Shown here piece after piece: positions 11,440 to 22,142 of a stretch of 64,000 bases of DNA. A program made the position numbers and the translations under genes. The stretch covers positions 32,882,769 to 32,946,768 of the forward strand of contig NC_132888.1 of assembly GCF_030463535.1 (NCBI RefSeq), in the 5' to 3' direction. The notes beneath the pieces are model-generated. The model did not search any database and had not been told where the DNA came from. It worked only from the letters and a program-made list of their open reading frames with translations. Source of the DNA: Salminus brasiliensis. Lineage: Eukaryota > Chordata > Actinopteri > Characiformes > Bryconidae. How positions within the stretch are numbered: position 1 is the first letter of the stretch; every line of letters starts with the position of its first letter.

Positions 11440-13261
11440 ATGGCATGTTCTAGATCTTCTGCTTATCTCAGACAGGATAGGTAAGAACCATTTACTACTC
11501 TAATTACACCATTTACTGCCCGAATTATTCTACCATTTACTTCCCGAATTACACCATTTACTGCCCAAATTACACCATTTACTGCCCAAATTATACTATT
11601 TACTGCCTGAATTACACCATTTACTGCCTGAATTGTACTATTTACTGCCTGAATTACACCACCATTTACTGCCCAAATTACACCATTTACTGCCTGAATT
11701 ATACTATTTACTGCCTGAATTACACCACCATTTACTGCCCGAATGAAACTACCATTTACTAACCTAACTAATTTACTTACTGGCTGAATTATATATATTT
11801 ATTGCCCGAATTACACCATTTACTGCCCAAATTACACTATTTACTGCCCAAATTATAATACTGTTTAATGCCCGAATTACACCATTTACTGCCCAAATTA
11901 CACCATTTACTGCCCAAATTACACCATTTACTGCCTGAATTATACTATTTACTGCCCGAATGAAACTACCATTTACTAACCTAACTAATTTACTTACTGG
12001 CTGAATTATATATATTTATTGCCCGAATTACATCATTTACTGAATTACCCCCAAACAGTTTCAGCTGGGTTAAAAAGGAGCGACGCACTCGCTTTCTCTC
12101 TCCACACTAAACCTTCATCAGGGGCTGAAGTGGAGCTAAATTAAACAGTAGATTACCTTCAGTATCAGCAGCTCTCCCAGCTCTCTTCAGCAGAACTGAA
12201 TTAACCTCCTGGGGGTGCACTAGCCATGTTTGGAATAGAGACAAAGGATTAGGTTGTTTCAGGGTTGTTTAATCTGTGCTAATGAACAGAGCTTAATGAA
12301 CTGCAATGACCTGTATTAGACATGATGTTAGGATTAAATACAAAAGTAAAGACAAAATGACCTGTGTTAATAACTTTCACCTCTACTTTCCATCTACAGG
12401 ACAACAATGACAACCAACGAAATCCTGGAATCTTTGGGCTTCAATGTTTTGGCCAACATTGGTCAAGGGAGTTTTGGCACGGTTAAGCTGGCCAAATCCA
12501 AGAGGTTCGAAAAGCAGGTGGCCATTAAAGTATTGGACCTCAGGCTGGCCACACCTTCCTTTGTTCGTAAATTTCTGCCCCGGGAGATCGCCATTCTCCG
12601 AAGAATAAGACATCCTCACATTATTCAGGTGCATGAAATTTTTAAGGTGCCTTCCAAACAAGTTTACATCGTGATGGAGGCTGCCGTCATGGATCTCCAA
12701 GAAAAGCTGCAGCAGAGCTGCTACATCCGCAGCTCCCAGGCTAAAAAGTGGTTCTCCCAGCTCCTCAGCGCTGTAGTTTATCTGCACCAGCAGGACATTG
12801 TCCACCGAGACCTGAAATGTGAAAATGTCCTGCTGACTGCCGAGAACCAAGTTAAACTGACAGACTTTGGTTTTGGACGCTTTTCAAGAGGCTTCCCTCA
12901 ACTAAGCGAGACGTATTGTTGCACTCGTCAATACGCTGCACCTGAGGTGCTCATGCGGAAACCCTATGATCCCAAAAAGAGTGACGTTTGGAGCCTAGGC
13001 GTCATTCTGTATGCCATGGTCACCGGGTCCATGCCCTTTAAATATCTAGGTTGCAGGCGTCTCCTACAAGCCCAGAGCAAACCCTTGGTTTATCCATGTT
13101 GCATCAAAGTGCAGAAGCAGTGTCGTAACCTCATCTCCTACATGCTGCACTTCGATCCTGCCACCCGGCCTACAGCGACAGAGGTGGCACAGCACCCTTG
13201 GCTGCAGCCGAGGCAAAAATGGTAAGTAAACCATTGTGCATAAACTCATGTATCAAAGTCT

Positions 13262-13302
<41 letters not shown>

Positions 13303-14301
13303 AAAATCCAGTTCTGATTTTAATCTGATTTTCATTTATATTTATGTTCAACAGCAGCAGACGTCTGGGGTTGTGGGTTCGATCCTTGGGGTGCTTTAAG
13401 AAAGAAAAGGAAAAGAACGTAAGTCGTAGAACACTCCTCACAACACACCCAATTCTTCAAGACTTCCAACACTTCCGTTAGATTTCTACATAATTAAACA
13501 GTTCAGTCGTTGTGTTCAGTCGCGTTCAGTTGAAACCTCGCTGTTCAGGTTTCATCAGTAAATGTGGGCTTTGTATAGATGTTCTATAATGATCTTCTCT
13601 TTTCCACGTTAGGTTGAAGAAGAGGGCAGTCCCAGCAGAGAACCACACGCCTCCACCAGTGGAAAAACTCCCCCACCTTGTCCCCTGGAGGAAGAGTCTC
13701 CGTCTTCTTCCACTTTGAGCGGAGAGGTAGACGCACCCTCGCCTCAAGGCTTCAAATGCGAGTCTGTGGTGCCTGAGCTGGATGACGACAGCAGTGGAGC
13801 TGGTGCAAGTGTGACTTGCCCAAACGTAGAGGTTGTAGGGGAGGAGCACGGCTGCTGTAGCTGTAGTGCACTTTGTGCTGCAGTTAAGGCTCATGTTGTT
13901 GCACCGATTCTCAGAGCCTCTCGTTCACTTCGGGAGAGGGTGAGGAAGTGTTTCAGGAGGAACTCTGTGGTGCACGTCTCCTCTTCTACTTCTCAGCAGG
14001 ATGCTCGTCATTCTGTCTCTACATGCGCTCCTGCTTCTTCGTCTTCTGAGCAGAGACAGGAGGATGTGTCAGATGTCCTGACACTCTCTGGGGAGGTGGT
14101 GGAGGAAGAAGAGCCCACTGTGAGGCAGGGAGCCAGGAAGCCGAGATTCCCCAAGTTTAAGGTATGAGGGATGGTGACAGCCCCAGATTTTAATGTCCGT
14201 TTTAAATATCTGAAATGTTTCAGTTGGTCAATCTGTGTGATTTTATTTTATTTTTCTTCCTCCAGCAGATCCTGAAGAAGAAAAGGGTACATCCTTTGTA
14301 G
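11440..14301 (+). CDS. TSSK-like serine/threonine kinase, copy A (5 exons, 503 aa)
   Basis: Predicted exons 11440-11480, 12400-13221, 13355-13418, 13613-14161 and 14266-14301 join in one frame. The start ATG sits in an ideal context (AACCATGG). Exon 1 adds MACSRSSAYLRQDR before the internal ATG at 12407. Counting from that ATG: Gly loop GQGSFG 19-24, VAIK Lys41, helix-C Glu60 in FLPREI, HRDLKCEN with Asp135 and Asn140, DFG 153-155, APE 178-180, DVWSLG 193-198. FLPREI, VYIVME, HRDLKCEN and YAAPEVL place it with the testis-specific serine kinases, which act in spermatid and sperm differentiation. The tail of about 215 residues has a GCCSCS motif, a basic stretch with RRNSV (PKA-type site) and an acidic patch, and ends ILKKKRVHPL. 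The exon-4 donor is GTATGA; if it is read through, the protein ends one residue later at a TGA. The tail is not recognised. Leu in KYLGCRR, as in copy B. Confidence 0.85.
11488..12049. repeat. 21-bp minisatellite in kinase intron 1, copy A
   Basis: Tandem 21-mers of the type ACCATTTACTGCCCAAATTAC, starting a few bases after the exon-1 donor and filling the first half of the intron (about 25 units, some imperfect). Because 21 is a multiple of three, the minus strand reads as heptads (AVNGVIW) and the plus strand as LPKLHHL. This is a repeat artefact and not protein-coding. Equal-length version in copy B. Confidence 0.9.
13265..13299. repeat. TA microsatellite in kinase intron 2, copy A
   Basis: 35 bases of alternating TA between exons 2 and 3. 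The corresponding runs are about 47 bases in B (24092-24138), 61 in C (34813-34873), 47 in D (45419-45465) and about a dozen in E (57499-57510), so it is a length-variable marker of the copies. Confidence 0.95.
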
Positions 14302-14730
14302 ACTTCTAGCACGGCTACCGCTAACAACACACTGGCTGGGTTTGATTCTGAAGAGAAAGTCCCGCTCCATGGGCTGGTTTTGAGCCAGAAGCTGCTCTCA
14401 CACAGCCCACAGTGATGCAGGAAACCAGGAGACCGAGACTTCGGCTCCTCCTTCAGATGATCCAAACTGAAGTTCAGCTTTAAGGTAAGTAGAAGTTTTA
14501 CAAGATTACCACTTTCAACTGCATTGATAAACAATACAGTACAGTTGATGCCTCCTAGAGAGGGAACCTCTCACTAGACCTATAGTGTACACACACACAC
14601 TCAGAGGCAGGTGCATGAAGAGTGCTTTAGGAAACATTTACCAGTAAAGAAATGATCAGACTCATCTTCAGTATTACTCCAGTGTTGCACCATTGAATTA
14701 CTCACATGCCTGACTTGTCCTGTGTGTTAT

Positions 14731-15317
14731 AGGCAGGTGTGTTGTGGTAGCTGTTGAAGATCAGGATGGGGAAAGCGGTTCTCATTGAGACGTCAACCCA
14801 CTCCAGCTGATGGAGGAAGAGTCTCAGTCTTCTTCCTCTAGGAGAGGAGAGGTAGACGCACTCTTGTCTCAAGGCTTCAGATGCGAGTCTGTGGGCCTGA
14901 GCTGGATGACGACAGCAGTGGAGCTGGTGCAAGTGTAACTTGCCCAAGCGTAGAGGTTGTGGGGGAGGAGCACGGCTGCTGTAGCTGTAGTCCATGTTGT
15001 TGCACCGATTCTCAGAGCCTCTCGTTCACTTCGGGAGAGGGAGAGGAAGTGTTTCAGGAGGAACTCTGTGTTGCACGTCTCCTCTCCTACTTCTAGGCAG
15101 GATGCTTGTTATTCTGCTGTCTCTACAGAAGCTCCTGCTTCTTCGTCGTCTGAGCAGAGACAGGAGGATGTGACTGCAGACGTCCTGACGCTCCCTGGGC
15201 AGGTGGTGGAGGAAGAACCTGTCCTCACTCAGCCCACAGTGATGCTGGAAACCAGCAGACGAGACTCTGGCTCGCTCTTCAAATTATCCAAACCGAGGTT
15301 CAACTAAGATGGTAAGA
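14731..15317 (+). pseudogene. decayed duplicate of kinase tail exon 4 (unit A)
   Basis: Repeats the exon-4 landmarks in order: GTTGAAGA start, the GAGGTAGACGCA stretch, ELDDDSSGAGASVTCP, VEVVGEEHGCCSCS, HVVAPILRASRSLRER, CFRRNSV and the SSSSEQRQEDV segment. A TGA appears in the exon-4 frame shortly after the start, the frame shifts before the GWMTTAVEL region, and a TAG interrupts the SPTS stretch. The acceptor-like TTATAG and the terminal donor-like GGTAAG are retained, so it may still be used as an untranslated exon. It occurs at the same place in all units, so the exon duplicated before the array formed. Confidence 0.75.
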
Positions 15318-15396
15318 ATTTATCTCTGGAATATTTGAATTGCTTCTGAATAATTCTTCAGTTTCAGGAACAGATCAGGAGTGGGCTTCAAGGAAG

Positions 15397-15846
15397 GGGG
15401 GGGGGGGGGGGGGGGTTTGGAAGGGAGGAGCGATTGGGAGGAAGGAGCCTGGAGGGGAAGACCGACCGGGAGGAAGGAGCCTGGAGGGGAAGAGCGACTG
15501 GGAGGAAAGAGCCTGGAGGGGGAGAGCGACCGGGAGGAAGGAGCCTGGAGGGGGAGAGCGACCGGGAGGAAAGAGCCTGGAGGGGGAGAGCGACCGGGAG
15601 GAAGGAGCCTGGAGGGGGAGAGCGACCGGGAGGAAGGAGCCTGGAGGGGAAGAGCGACCGGGAGGAAAGAGCCTGGAGGGGGAGAGCGACCGGGAGGAAG
15701 GAGCCTGGAGGGGGAGAGCGACCGGGAGGAAGGAGCCTGGAGGGGGAGAGCGACCGGGAGGAAGGAATCTGGAGGGGGAGAGCGACCAGGAGGAAGGAGC
15801 CTGGAGGGGAGGAGCGATCGGGAGGAAGGAGCCTGGAGGAGTCTGG
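15397..15846. repeat. poly(G) tract and 32-bp G-rich minisatellite, unit A
   Basis: A run of about 18 G is followed by about 13 units of a 32-mer built on GGAGCCTGGAGGGG and GAGCGACCGGGAGGAA. As 32 is not a multiple of three, each frame cycles through the others and all three plus frames and one minus frame stay open (SLEGESDREE, AWRGRATGRKEP, GGGERPGG). This marks low complexity and does not indicate a protein. G-quadruplex potential on the plus strand is high. It lies just after a CAGTTTCAG acceptor-like site. Confidence 0.92.
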
Positions 15847-15879
15847 ATAGATGTGCAGTGTTGGTCTTTCAGTGTGAAT

Positions 15880-15885
15880 AATAAA
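15880..15885 (+). terminator. probable poly(A) signal for kinase copy A
   Basis: AATAAA with a TGTGTTCTGGATGTTT GT-rich stretch some 25 bases downstream. It is the first well-formed signal after the kinase stop at 14301 and is kept in all copies (26655, 37288, 47993, 59853). If it is used, the 3' UTR would include or splice over the pseudo-exon and minisatellite. Confidence 0.5.
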
Positions 15886-15904
15886 ACTTGCTCTGCATTA
15901 CTGA

Positions 15905-17479
15905 TGTGTTCTGGATGTTTCTTTTTCATACTCAAAGTAAAACCTAGATCTGAACTCTATCTTAGTGAAACACTAAGTTGAGTCTTTAAACCTTTTAAAG
16001 CATTAGTCCAGGTTTAAGTTTAGTCTTGCTGCTCTCAGAACTGACCCAGTCTTTAAAACTAAAGGAATTAATAATTTCTCAAAAATAAATGAACATTAAT
16101 GTAATCTTACACTAAACATTATTGATCAAATAAAGCTACGTCAAACTGAGGCTTCATAGAAACAATAAAATAGGTCAGATTTGTTATTCTTACAAATGTG
16201 TCTAATCAACATTTTCATGCATAAATTAGGAAAAAATCAATTAGGATGTTTTTCTCCAGAACATTCTCCTTTCAGGCTAAAACAAAACCCAATTCATTTT
16301 ATGTAAGTGAGATCTTGTGTCCACTCACAGTCAGTGTGCATTTGAGTGTTCAGTCCCTGTGAGAACCCTGCTTCTGTTTGAAGCACTTTTACACTGAAAA
16401 TCACTGAAACAGAAACTAATGAAAGTGACTCTGATGAGGACTAGATTGTGAAAACACTGTATAGTGGGGTAGAGCTAAACAACACAGACACATGGGCTGG
16501 TCTGCACAGAACCTTGTGATGAAGTAGACAGATGCAGAAGGCATTATGTTGGTGGAGCGGGTGGGAGGGGTGGACACAAACGCCCCTGGTTGATGGTAGA
16601 TGTTGTGGGCGGGAGTGACCGTACACAGCTCTATCTGCAGAAACACCAATAACAACCATCTTGTGAAATCACGTCCAGCATTTAATTTGTTTAGATGATT
16701 TTACTTGGTTTTATTTTCATCCTTTAAAACAAAACAAAACAAAAAACACTCAGAATTTGTTTAGAAATGGGCTGAGGTCCACCTTCTCAGGGGTGTTGGT
16801 CCACCTATTTGGCTCCGGAGTTTAAAAGGCCGCCAGCCAGCTTCTCAGCCAGCTAGCATAGCCTACTTACTCCTGTTTCTCTGCACTCTAAAAAGATCAA
16901 ACTGATGTACTTAATTGATTGTTTAAACAGCTTTCTGATCAGTACCTGGAAACTACATACACAGGTAGTTCTTGAGCCTTTGAACCTTGGTTGTCAGGTT
17001 TCCAGAATCCAGCTCCAGTAAAAAAGAGAAAAGAGAAAAAACCCAGAACTGTATTTGAGATTTCTGGGGTCTCTCAGATCCAAGGCATAGGTTAGTCCCA
17101 ACAAATAGCAACAAGCAACTCTTCATGTAAATTGATGGGAGCATCAGCAGGATCCTGCAGACATTGGAAAGTCATTGTTAGAGCTTATTGTCAGCATGCA
17201 GGTTGCAAGACAGACCCATTTTCATGTCCATTTTTGTTCAAACCATGTAAATGTTTCTTTAGCATGACCATGTGCTTTAAAGTCTAATTGCATACCTAAA
17301 AAGGTACATTACATTTGTGGTTATGTTGGACAGGTATTTACTCTTAAGTTTGAATGTATGGATCTGCGCTGAATGTGGACTTGTTTCTAACTACATTGGC
17401 AGTACATTCTCATCCTATCATTGAAATCTTTTAAAATCACACTGTTTAAACACAGAACAATATCGCCCAGATTTAGCTA
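15905..17479. other. non-coding unit interior, unit A
   Basis: No gene supported. A minus-strand frame at 16416-16659 (HNIYHQPGAF region) is preceded by an acceptor-like TTTCTGCAG and recurs in every unit. However, a 19-bp indel separating A/B from C/D/E shifts its frame, so it is not evidently maintained. The short AAAACAAAACAAAAC run near 16728 is simple sequence. Confidence 0.5.
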
Positions 17480-17892
17480 TGATCTGGGATTGCTGCAGGT
17501 AGTCAGGTCCAGGTTCATCAACATTATTATGTGCCCAAAGAACGGGGGTCAGCTGACTACCTGAATATATTGAACGTCCAGGTTTTCCCACCAATGGCAC
17601 AGACATATTCCAAGAAGACAATGCCAGGATTAAACAGGCTCAAATTGTGAGAGTAGTTCAGGCAGCATGAGACATAATTTTTACGCATGGATTTGCCTCC
17701 ACAGAGTCCAGACCTGAACCCTGTTCAGACTCTTTAGAATGGGCTGGAGAAGACTTGTGGTCCAAATCTCCCATCATCAATACAAGATCTGAGGGAAAAA
17801 ATGAATGCATCTCTGGACAGAAATAAATGTTGTGACATTGCAGAAGCTTGTGGAAATGATGCCATTGCAAATGCATGCCATAATCAAAGCTA
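17480..17892 (+). mobile_element. Tc1/mariner-superfamily transposase remnant, unit A
   Basis: Plus-strand pieces GTDIFQEDNARIKQAQIVR and, in another frame, PPQSPDLNPVQTL match the DNAR(I/P)H...SPDLNPIE region of Tc1/mariner DDE transposases. They are followed by SIQDLREKMNASLDRNKCCD. Frameshift and stop (TTTAGAATG) show it is inactive. Other units carry the same remnant at the same place, so it pre-dates the array. Confidence 0.8.
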
Positions 17893-18315
17893 TTTCAGAC
17901 TCTCTCAGGAGCAAGTATTAATGCTGTGAAACAGCACACAACATAGGGAGTATGGAGCGATTTGGGATTAAACCTCTGTTTATCTCACGCTACATGTGAT
18001 TTTGTCTCTCTACGGCCAGCTGTGATCATGCAGCCATTTTGCTATTTGTCTGGATGGGGATCTTTTCAAAAACGGATGAGGGAAAATATACAAAATACAA
18101 CCTTTTCAATGTTTGCGTTGGGATCCTTGTTTTCACATTTACATATTTAATCATCCTGGAACACAGTAATAAAGAGAGAACATTTCCCATGTCTGTTTTA
18201 TCCTGGTTCTGCTTCTTTACTAGTGATACTGGCTGTGTAAAACAAATGTAGAATATATTAAACATGCTTGATGAGTGCAAAAAAGTCATGATCTAGACAT
18301 TCTCTAGTATTCCAC

Positions 18316-18340
18316 AAAACAACAACAACAACAACAACAG
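18316..18340. repeat. (AAC)n microsatellite, unit A
   Basis: Eight AAC units. Present in all units with slight length changes (six in D, nine or ten in E). The flanking 17893-18950 region has no recognisable gene; the short frames on both strands near 17962-18289 overlap each other and lack family similarity. Confidence 0.85.
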
Positions 18341-18964
18341 TAATAGGACACTCCTCCTAAGAAAATATGTAAAATTCTTCATTAAGTTATTCAGTAATTC
18401 ACACGCAGCAGACAGTGGGGAGTTAACTGTACTATGACTTAATAAAGACCCATAATTCACTGTTTAATAGTATTTTTATTTGACTATTTATTAGTCTTCT
18501 CTGTGAACAGCATAGAACGGCGTCAACTTAACTTCACTGCTTGCATTCAGTTATTTTAGCTGGGTTACTGCACTGAGACACGCAAGCCTGATGCTCTAAA
18601 CACAGCAGCATTTATTACGGACTCCATTCACTTAAAAGTAAGGTGAAATACACAGAGCAGGATAAACTGCTCTACCATCTCCAACTACCATTGCAGAAAG
18701 ACTGGAAACCAGTCTTCATCTTCTCTCCCTCACCCTCCTTAACGTGAACCCCACGCTTCCCCACGTACCTCTAGACCTGTGTTCCCAAGCAAAGGCAAGA
18801 ATCCATAAACAGCCACGATGTTTCCACCAGCAGGACCGGGACATTGTAGAAAGTAGCTAGTTAAGCTATTTAACTATTTAGGTACCGCGAACTGGCTCCG
18901 ACAGTATTAAAAAAGGAATTACAGCCCATCAAGTTGTGTATGCACATCAATATTAAATGGATAT

Positions 18965-19833
18965 GGTCACAATGATACCCCACTACTTACCCCAAATCCT
19001 CTCTAAGGATAGTTTAATCATCTGCAGCTGAAGTGCTGCACCTGACTCTAGTTAATTTAAGTAGTAATAAATGTGAGGGTGTCCCAACCTTCACTTCACT
19101 CAGTGTCACATAACTTCCTTTTCCTTAGTGGAGCAGATAGATGCTGACGTTTTCAGGGTGCTCCCGTGTCTGTGTTACCTTCTGGCTCTCTCCTTTTTAT
19201 TAGGCTGTTACAGTCAGACCTGCCAGAGTCGTCAGACACATTCTGATACTGCCCAACATTCTCTGCTCTCCATAAAATTCCTCTCAGAACTAACTCTCTC
19301 TTTTTACCTTCTGGCCACCCAGCCCGACCTGCTGGAAGATTGCCCACTGAGGTCCCCTCTACCTGCGTCAAACAAGCTGCCACCTACCGGTCCAACCAGC
19401 AGGCCCCCCACCCACCACCACCCATAGCAGACCAGCGACTCACCCGCCTACCACTGCTACCTGTTTAATGACCATGTTAAAACCTAAATGGACTCGTAAC
19501 TATCTGCCACTATTAATACCACCATTATTAACTATCTGTTATACCTGGTTTGGTAATTATCATTAATGTTTAAATAGTTCTGACCAGAGGAGGATGGGTC
19601 CCCCTTGTGAGTCTTGGTTCCTCCCAAGGTTTCTTCCTCCAGCTCTGAGGGAGTTTTTCCTTGCCACTGTCGCCGTTGACTTGCTCACTGGGGGTCTTTG
19701 ATCCATCATGTCTTACGTTATTTTCTTCTTTCTTCTTTGTCTCTGTCTTTTATTAATCACTATTTATGTAAAGCTGCTTTGTGACGACAACAGTTGTAAA
19801 AAGCAATATACAAATAAATCTGACTTCACTTGA
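18965..19833 (+). repeat. composite interspersed repeat ending at the unit junction, unit A
   Basis: The left part (CACAATGATACCCCACTACTT) is related to the 6240-6895 element. The right part (from about 19590, GACCAGAGGAGGATGGGTCC, TTTTTCCTTGCCACTGTCGC) ends in CAGTTGTAAAAAGC and AAATAAATCTGACTTCACTTG just before the junction at 19839/19840. I know the GACCAGAGGAGGATGGG and TTCTTCCTCCAG blocks as frequent in fish genomes. The Pro-rich open frame at 19128-19427 lies inside it and is not treated as a gene. Confidence 0.6.
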
Positions 19834-20790
19834 AATCTGATATGACTGGTCAGGTGTTTATCACCCGTGTGAAGTTTGTCCACTGACTGTCCCTGATGAA
19901 GCCTCCAGACAAATCCCCTTCAGAGGTCTACAGTCAAACTTTAAGCTAAATGCAAAAGCTGTGCACTTCATGACAATGCTTTCAGTAACGTCACTGCCAT
20001 GCTCTCTGCATAATAGCATAGTACCCTATTTATGTCTACTTTACCTTACGCCTTATATTTGATTTTATTACTGTCTGTAGTTTAATTACATCTATACTTT
20101 TAACTTATGTTGTATATTTATATATTGTTTTTCTGTACGTCTTAATAGTAGTGTGCATGGGATCAGCAAAGTAAGACTGTCACTGTAGTGTAGTCCCACA
20201 CTTCTGGCTCAATACTAAAATTTAAACCCTCATCAGTGTCTGAACACCGAAGTACCGCTTCCAGGATGGTCTTGGGCTACGTTGCCATGACGAGGGTGAA
20301 TCTCCAGTGAAAACTGTCCAGGCTTTAATCTGGGTCTGGGGAACTGTGTCCAAATGTTTACTAACACAAACACAAAGACCTCATTATTACAATATCAGTT
20401 TTTGAATCAAACAATAATCAATACTAAACTCTTCTAGTTTGTTTAAATGACAAACTGAAAGAACTGACAGCTAGTTGAACTGGGTTTAGTTCAAGATCGA
20501 GTAACTTTGAACACTTTTTGTAAGTGGAGTCTAAAGTTATGTTACTGCATATGAGACCCAGTTCAATGTTCCAGCTGGCAGCACTTTCAGTTCCTCACTA
20601 GAACAGCAATAAAGGCCAATTCTGCCAATTCTTCAAACATCCTCTGAGGAGGACTGATTAGAGTCTGTGCAGGAGGGAGTTAGCAGCTCAGCAGTAAATG
20701 ACCTGACAGCACTGTCTCCACTATACAGAACGAGTCTTGGGTTAAGTGACTGGGTCAACTGGGTCTGTGGGAGCAGTTCGTGCTAGCTAC

Positions 20791-21009
20791 CTGTTTCCAA
20801 ACTCGACTGTCGGCTCCGTTGAAGTGGTCCAACCGCTGAACGAACCAGTTTTCATCCACTGCAGGTTCCGACCTGGAAACAGAGGCACTGCCGAATGTCC
20901 GGAACCTGGAGAAACGTGCTTCTCCCGGGACGCAAAGAACACAGGTCCAAATGAAACCTGCTCGAAAAATGGCAAAGAAGTTTTGCAGCACTTTAGACGA
21001 AAAAGCCAT
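20791..21009 (-). CDS. orphan prss16 first exon, unit B
   Basis: 73 codons from ATG to the CAG/GTAGCT donor, with the same protein as the unit A exon (MAFSSKVLQ start, [17 protein letters not shown] end). No other protease exon lies in the unit. It could be a distal alternative first exon spliced about 12.5 kb to exon 2 at 8279, or an inert fragment. Confidence 0.75.
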
Positions 21010-22029
21010 CTTCCGTTTTTTCCGTCATACTCTGACATGTGATAAAGCTCTGCTGTGCGATGTCTTATTTCTTCTCCCTACGGCGCCACATTTCAAAATA
21101 AAAGCCTCACAGACAAACGCAGTCGTAGTCAGGGCTACTTTAAATGTTGCTGTGATTTTTGAAGATTTTCACTTTTATTCAAATATTGCTATAAATAATA
21201 ATAACAGTTGCTTTAACTATTATTATTATTGATCTATATTAAAAAAGATATCTATAGTAACTTTTTTAAACAATTGAATCTTTTTTAATGGGGACATTCG
21301 TTTTATTTGCTAGCTGTTCTTTTTTAATCTGTAGTTTTTGTTATCATTGCTTCTTTTTATTTTATTTTTTTAAGGAAATGTTTTTGTTCTTTTCATCCTT
21401 TATAGATTTATCTTTGTTTGTCTGGTTTATTTTTAATTGCTTCTTTTTATAAGTGGACATAATTTTTTGTCTTTTTTATTTCTGTATTTGGTTTTATTTA
21501 TCATTGCTCCTTTTTAAATGGTCATTTCTATTGCTCGCTGTTCTTTTTAATGGAGTCATTCTTGGGTTTTCCCAAAAAAGGCTATGAGGCAAAGTGGGTT
21601 GGTGTTGATGCAGTGTTACAAAAACTTTTCTTTTTTTTTTTTTAGATATTTACTGTTCATGAACCTTCTACTGGTTATTGTGAACCTCAAACGTGGAGAA
21701 AACAGCTAGAGATGTCAGACCTTTTTGCTAAGAGTGATAAAACCTGTTTTCCAGACCCAGATTAACTTTTAGTCTAGAAGGAGTTTAAACCAAGTCCCAT
21801 ATTAGATAGATCTGATGAGTTTTTGACATCCAATCATCTCTTATTATCATTGCAATTTTGTTTTTGTGTTGCCTAGGCAACTAAAGGGCAGTTCCCATTG
21901 CTGTTTTTCATGTGGGATAACTTTGCTCTTTAAGTCAATTCAATAATAAATAATAAAAGTTTGCTGACTTTTATTTTGTCTAAGAACATTTTGAAGAAAG
22001 GGCTGTGACTGCAGGCTACATCGCGATTG

Positions 22030-22142
22030 TGACGTCACGCCAAATGACGTCAACAAGGACGTCTCCTTTGAAAAGGCGCGGTGCTCCCTCGGTTAGAATT
22101 CAGCAGCTGCCGATTGTGACGTCACCGCGGCTTCTATATAAA
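22030..22142 (+). promoter_or_regulatory. kinase copy B promoter: three CREs plus TATA
   Basis: TGACGTCA at 22030-22037, 22045-22052 and 22117-22124; TATATAAA at 22135-22142. All sites match copy A. The leader uORF is at 22193-22234. Confidence 0.8.

Larger units (their letters stand above)
9013..19839 (+). repeat. segmental duplication unit A (10,827 bp)
   Basis: First unit of the head-to-tail array. The sequence from ATATGACTGG at 9013 recurs at 19840 with no net indel up to the intron-2 TA repeat (offset 10,827 for protease exon 1, promoter and kinase). Later the offset shifts by +12 (TA repeat) and -64 (two 32-bp minisatellite units). Contents: prss16 exon 1 (-), kinase gene copy A (+), pseudo-exon, minisatellite, Tc1 remnant, composite repeat. 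This unit is the only one whose protease exon 1 has the rest of prss16 next to it. Confidence 0.96.

Noticed and set aside
11501-12049. CRISPR-like array
   Set aside because: Continuous 21-bp tandem repeats without unique spacers, in a vertebrate intron.
12383-12850. 155-codon minus-strand frame opposite the kinase exon
   Set aside because: Antisense shadow of a strongly recognised kinase domain; repeats only because the kinase does.
15340-15981. Long Arg/Glu/Gly-rich plus-strand frames (up to 213 codons) and a 186-codon Pro/Ser-rich minus-strand frame
   Set aside because: They are translations of the 32-bp minisatellite; all frames are open because the repeat lacks stops, and lengths change with unit number in each copy.
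16416-16659. Minus-strand exon-like frame with acceptor TTTCTGCAG (HNIYHQPGAF region)
   Set aside because: A 19-bp indel between A/B and C/D/E shifts the frame and no family match was recognised; kept only as a note.
19128-19427. 99-codon Pro-rich plus-strand frame (116 or 140 codons in other units)
   Set aside because: Lies within an interspersed repeat, changes frame between units, no domain.
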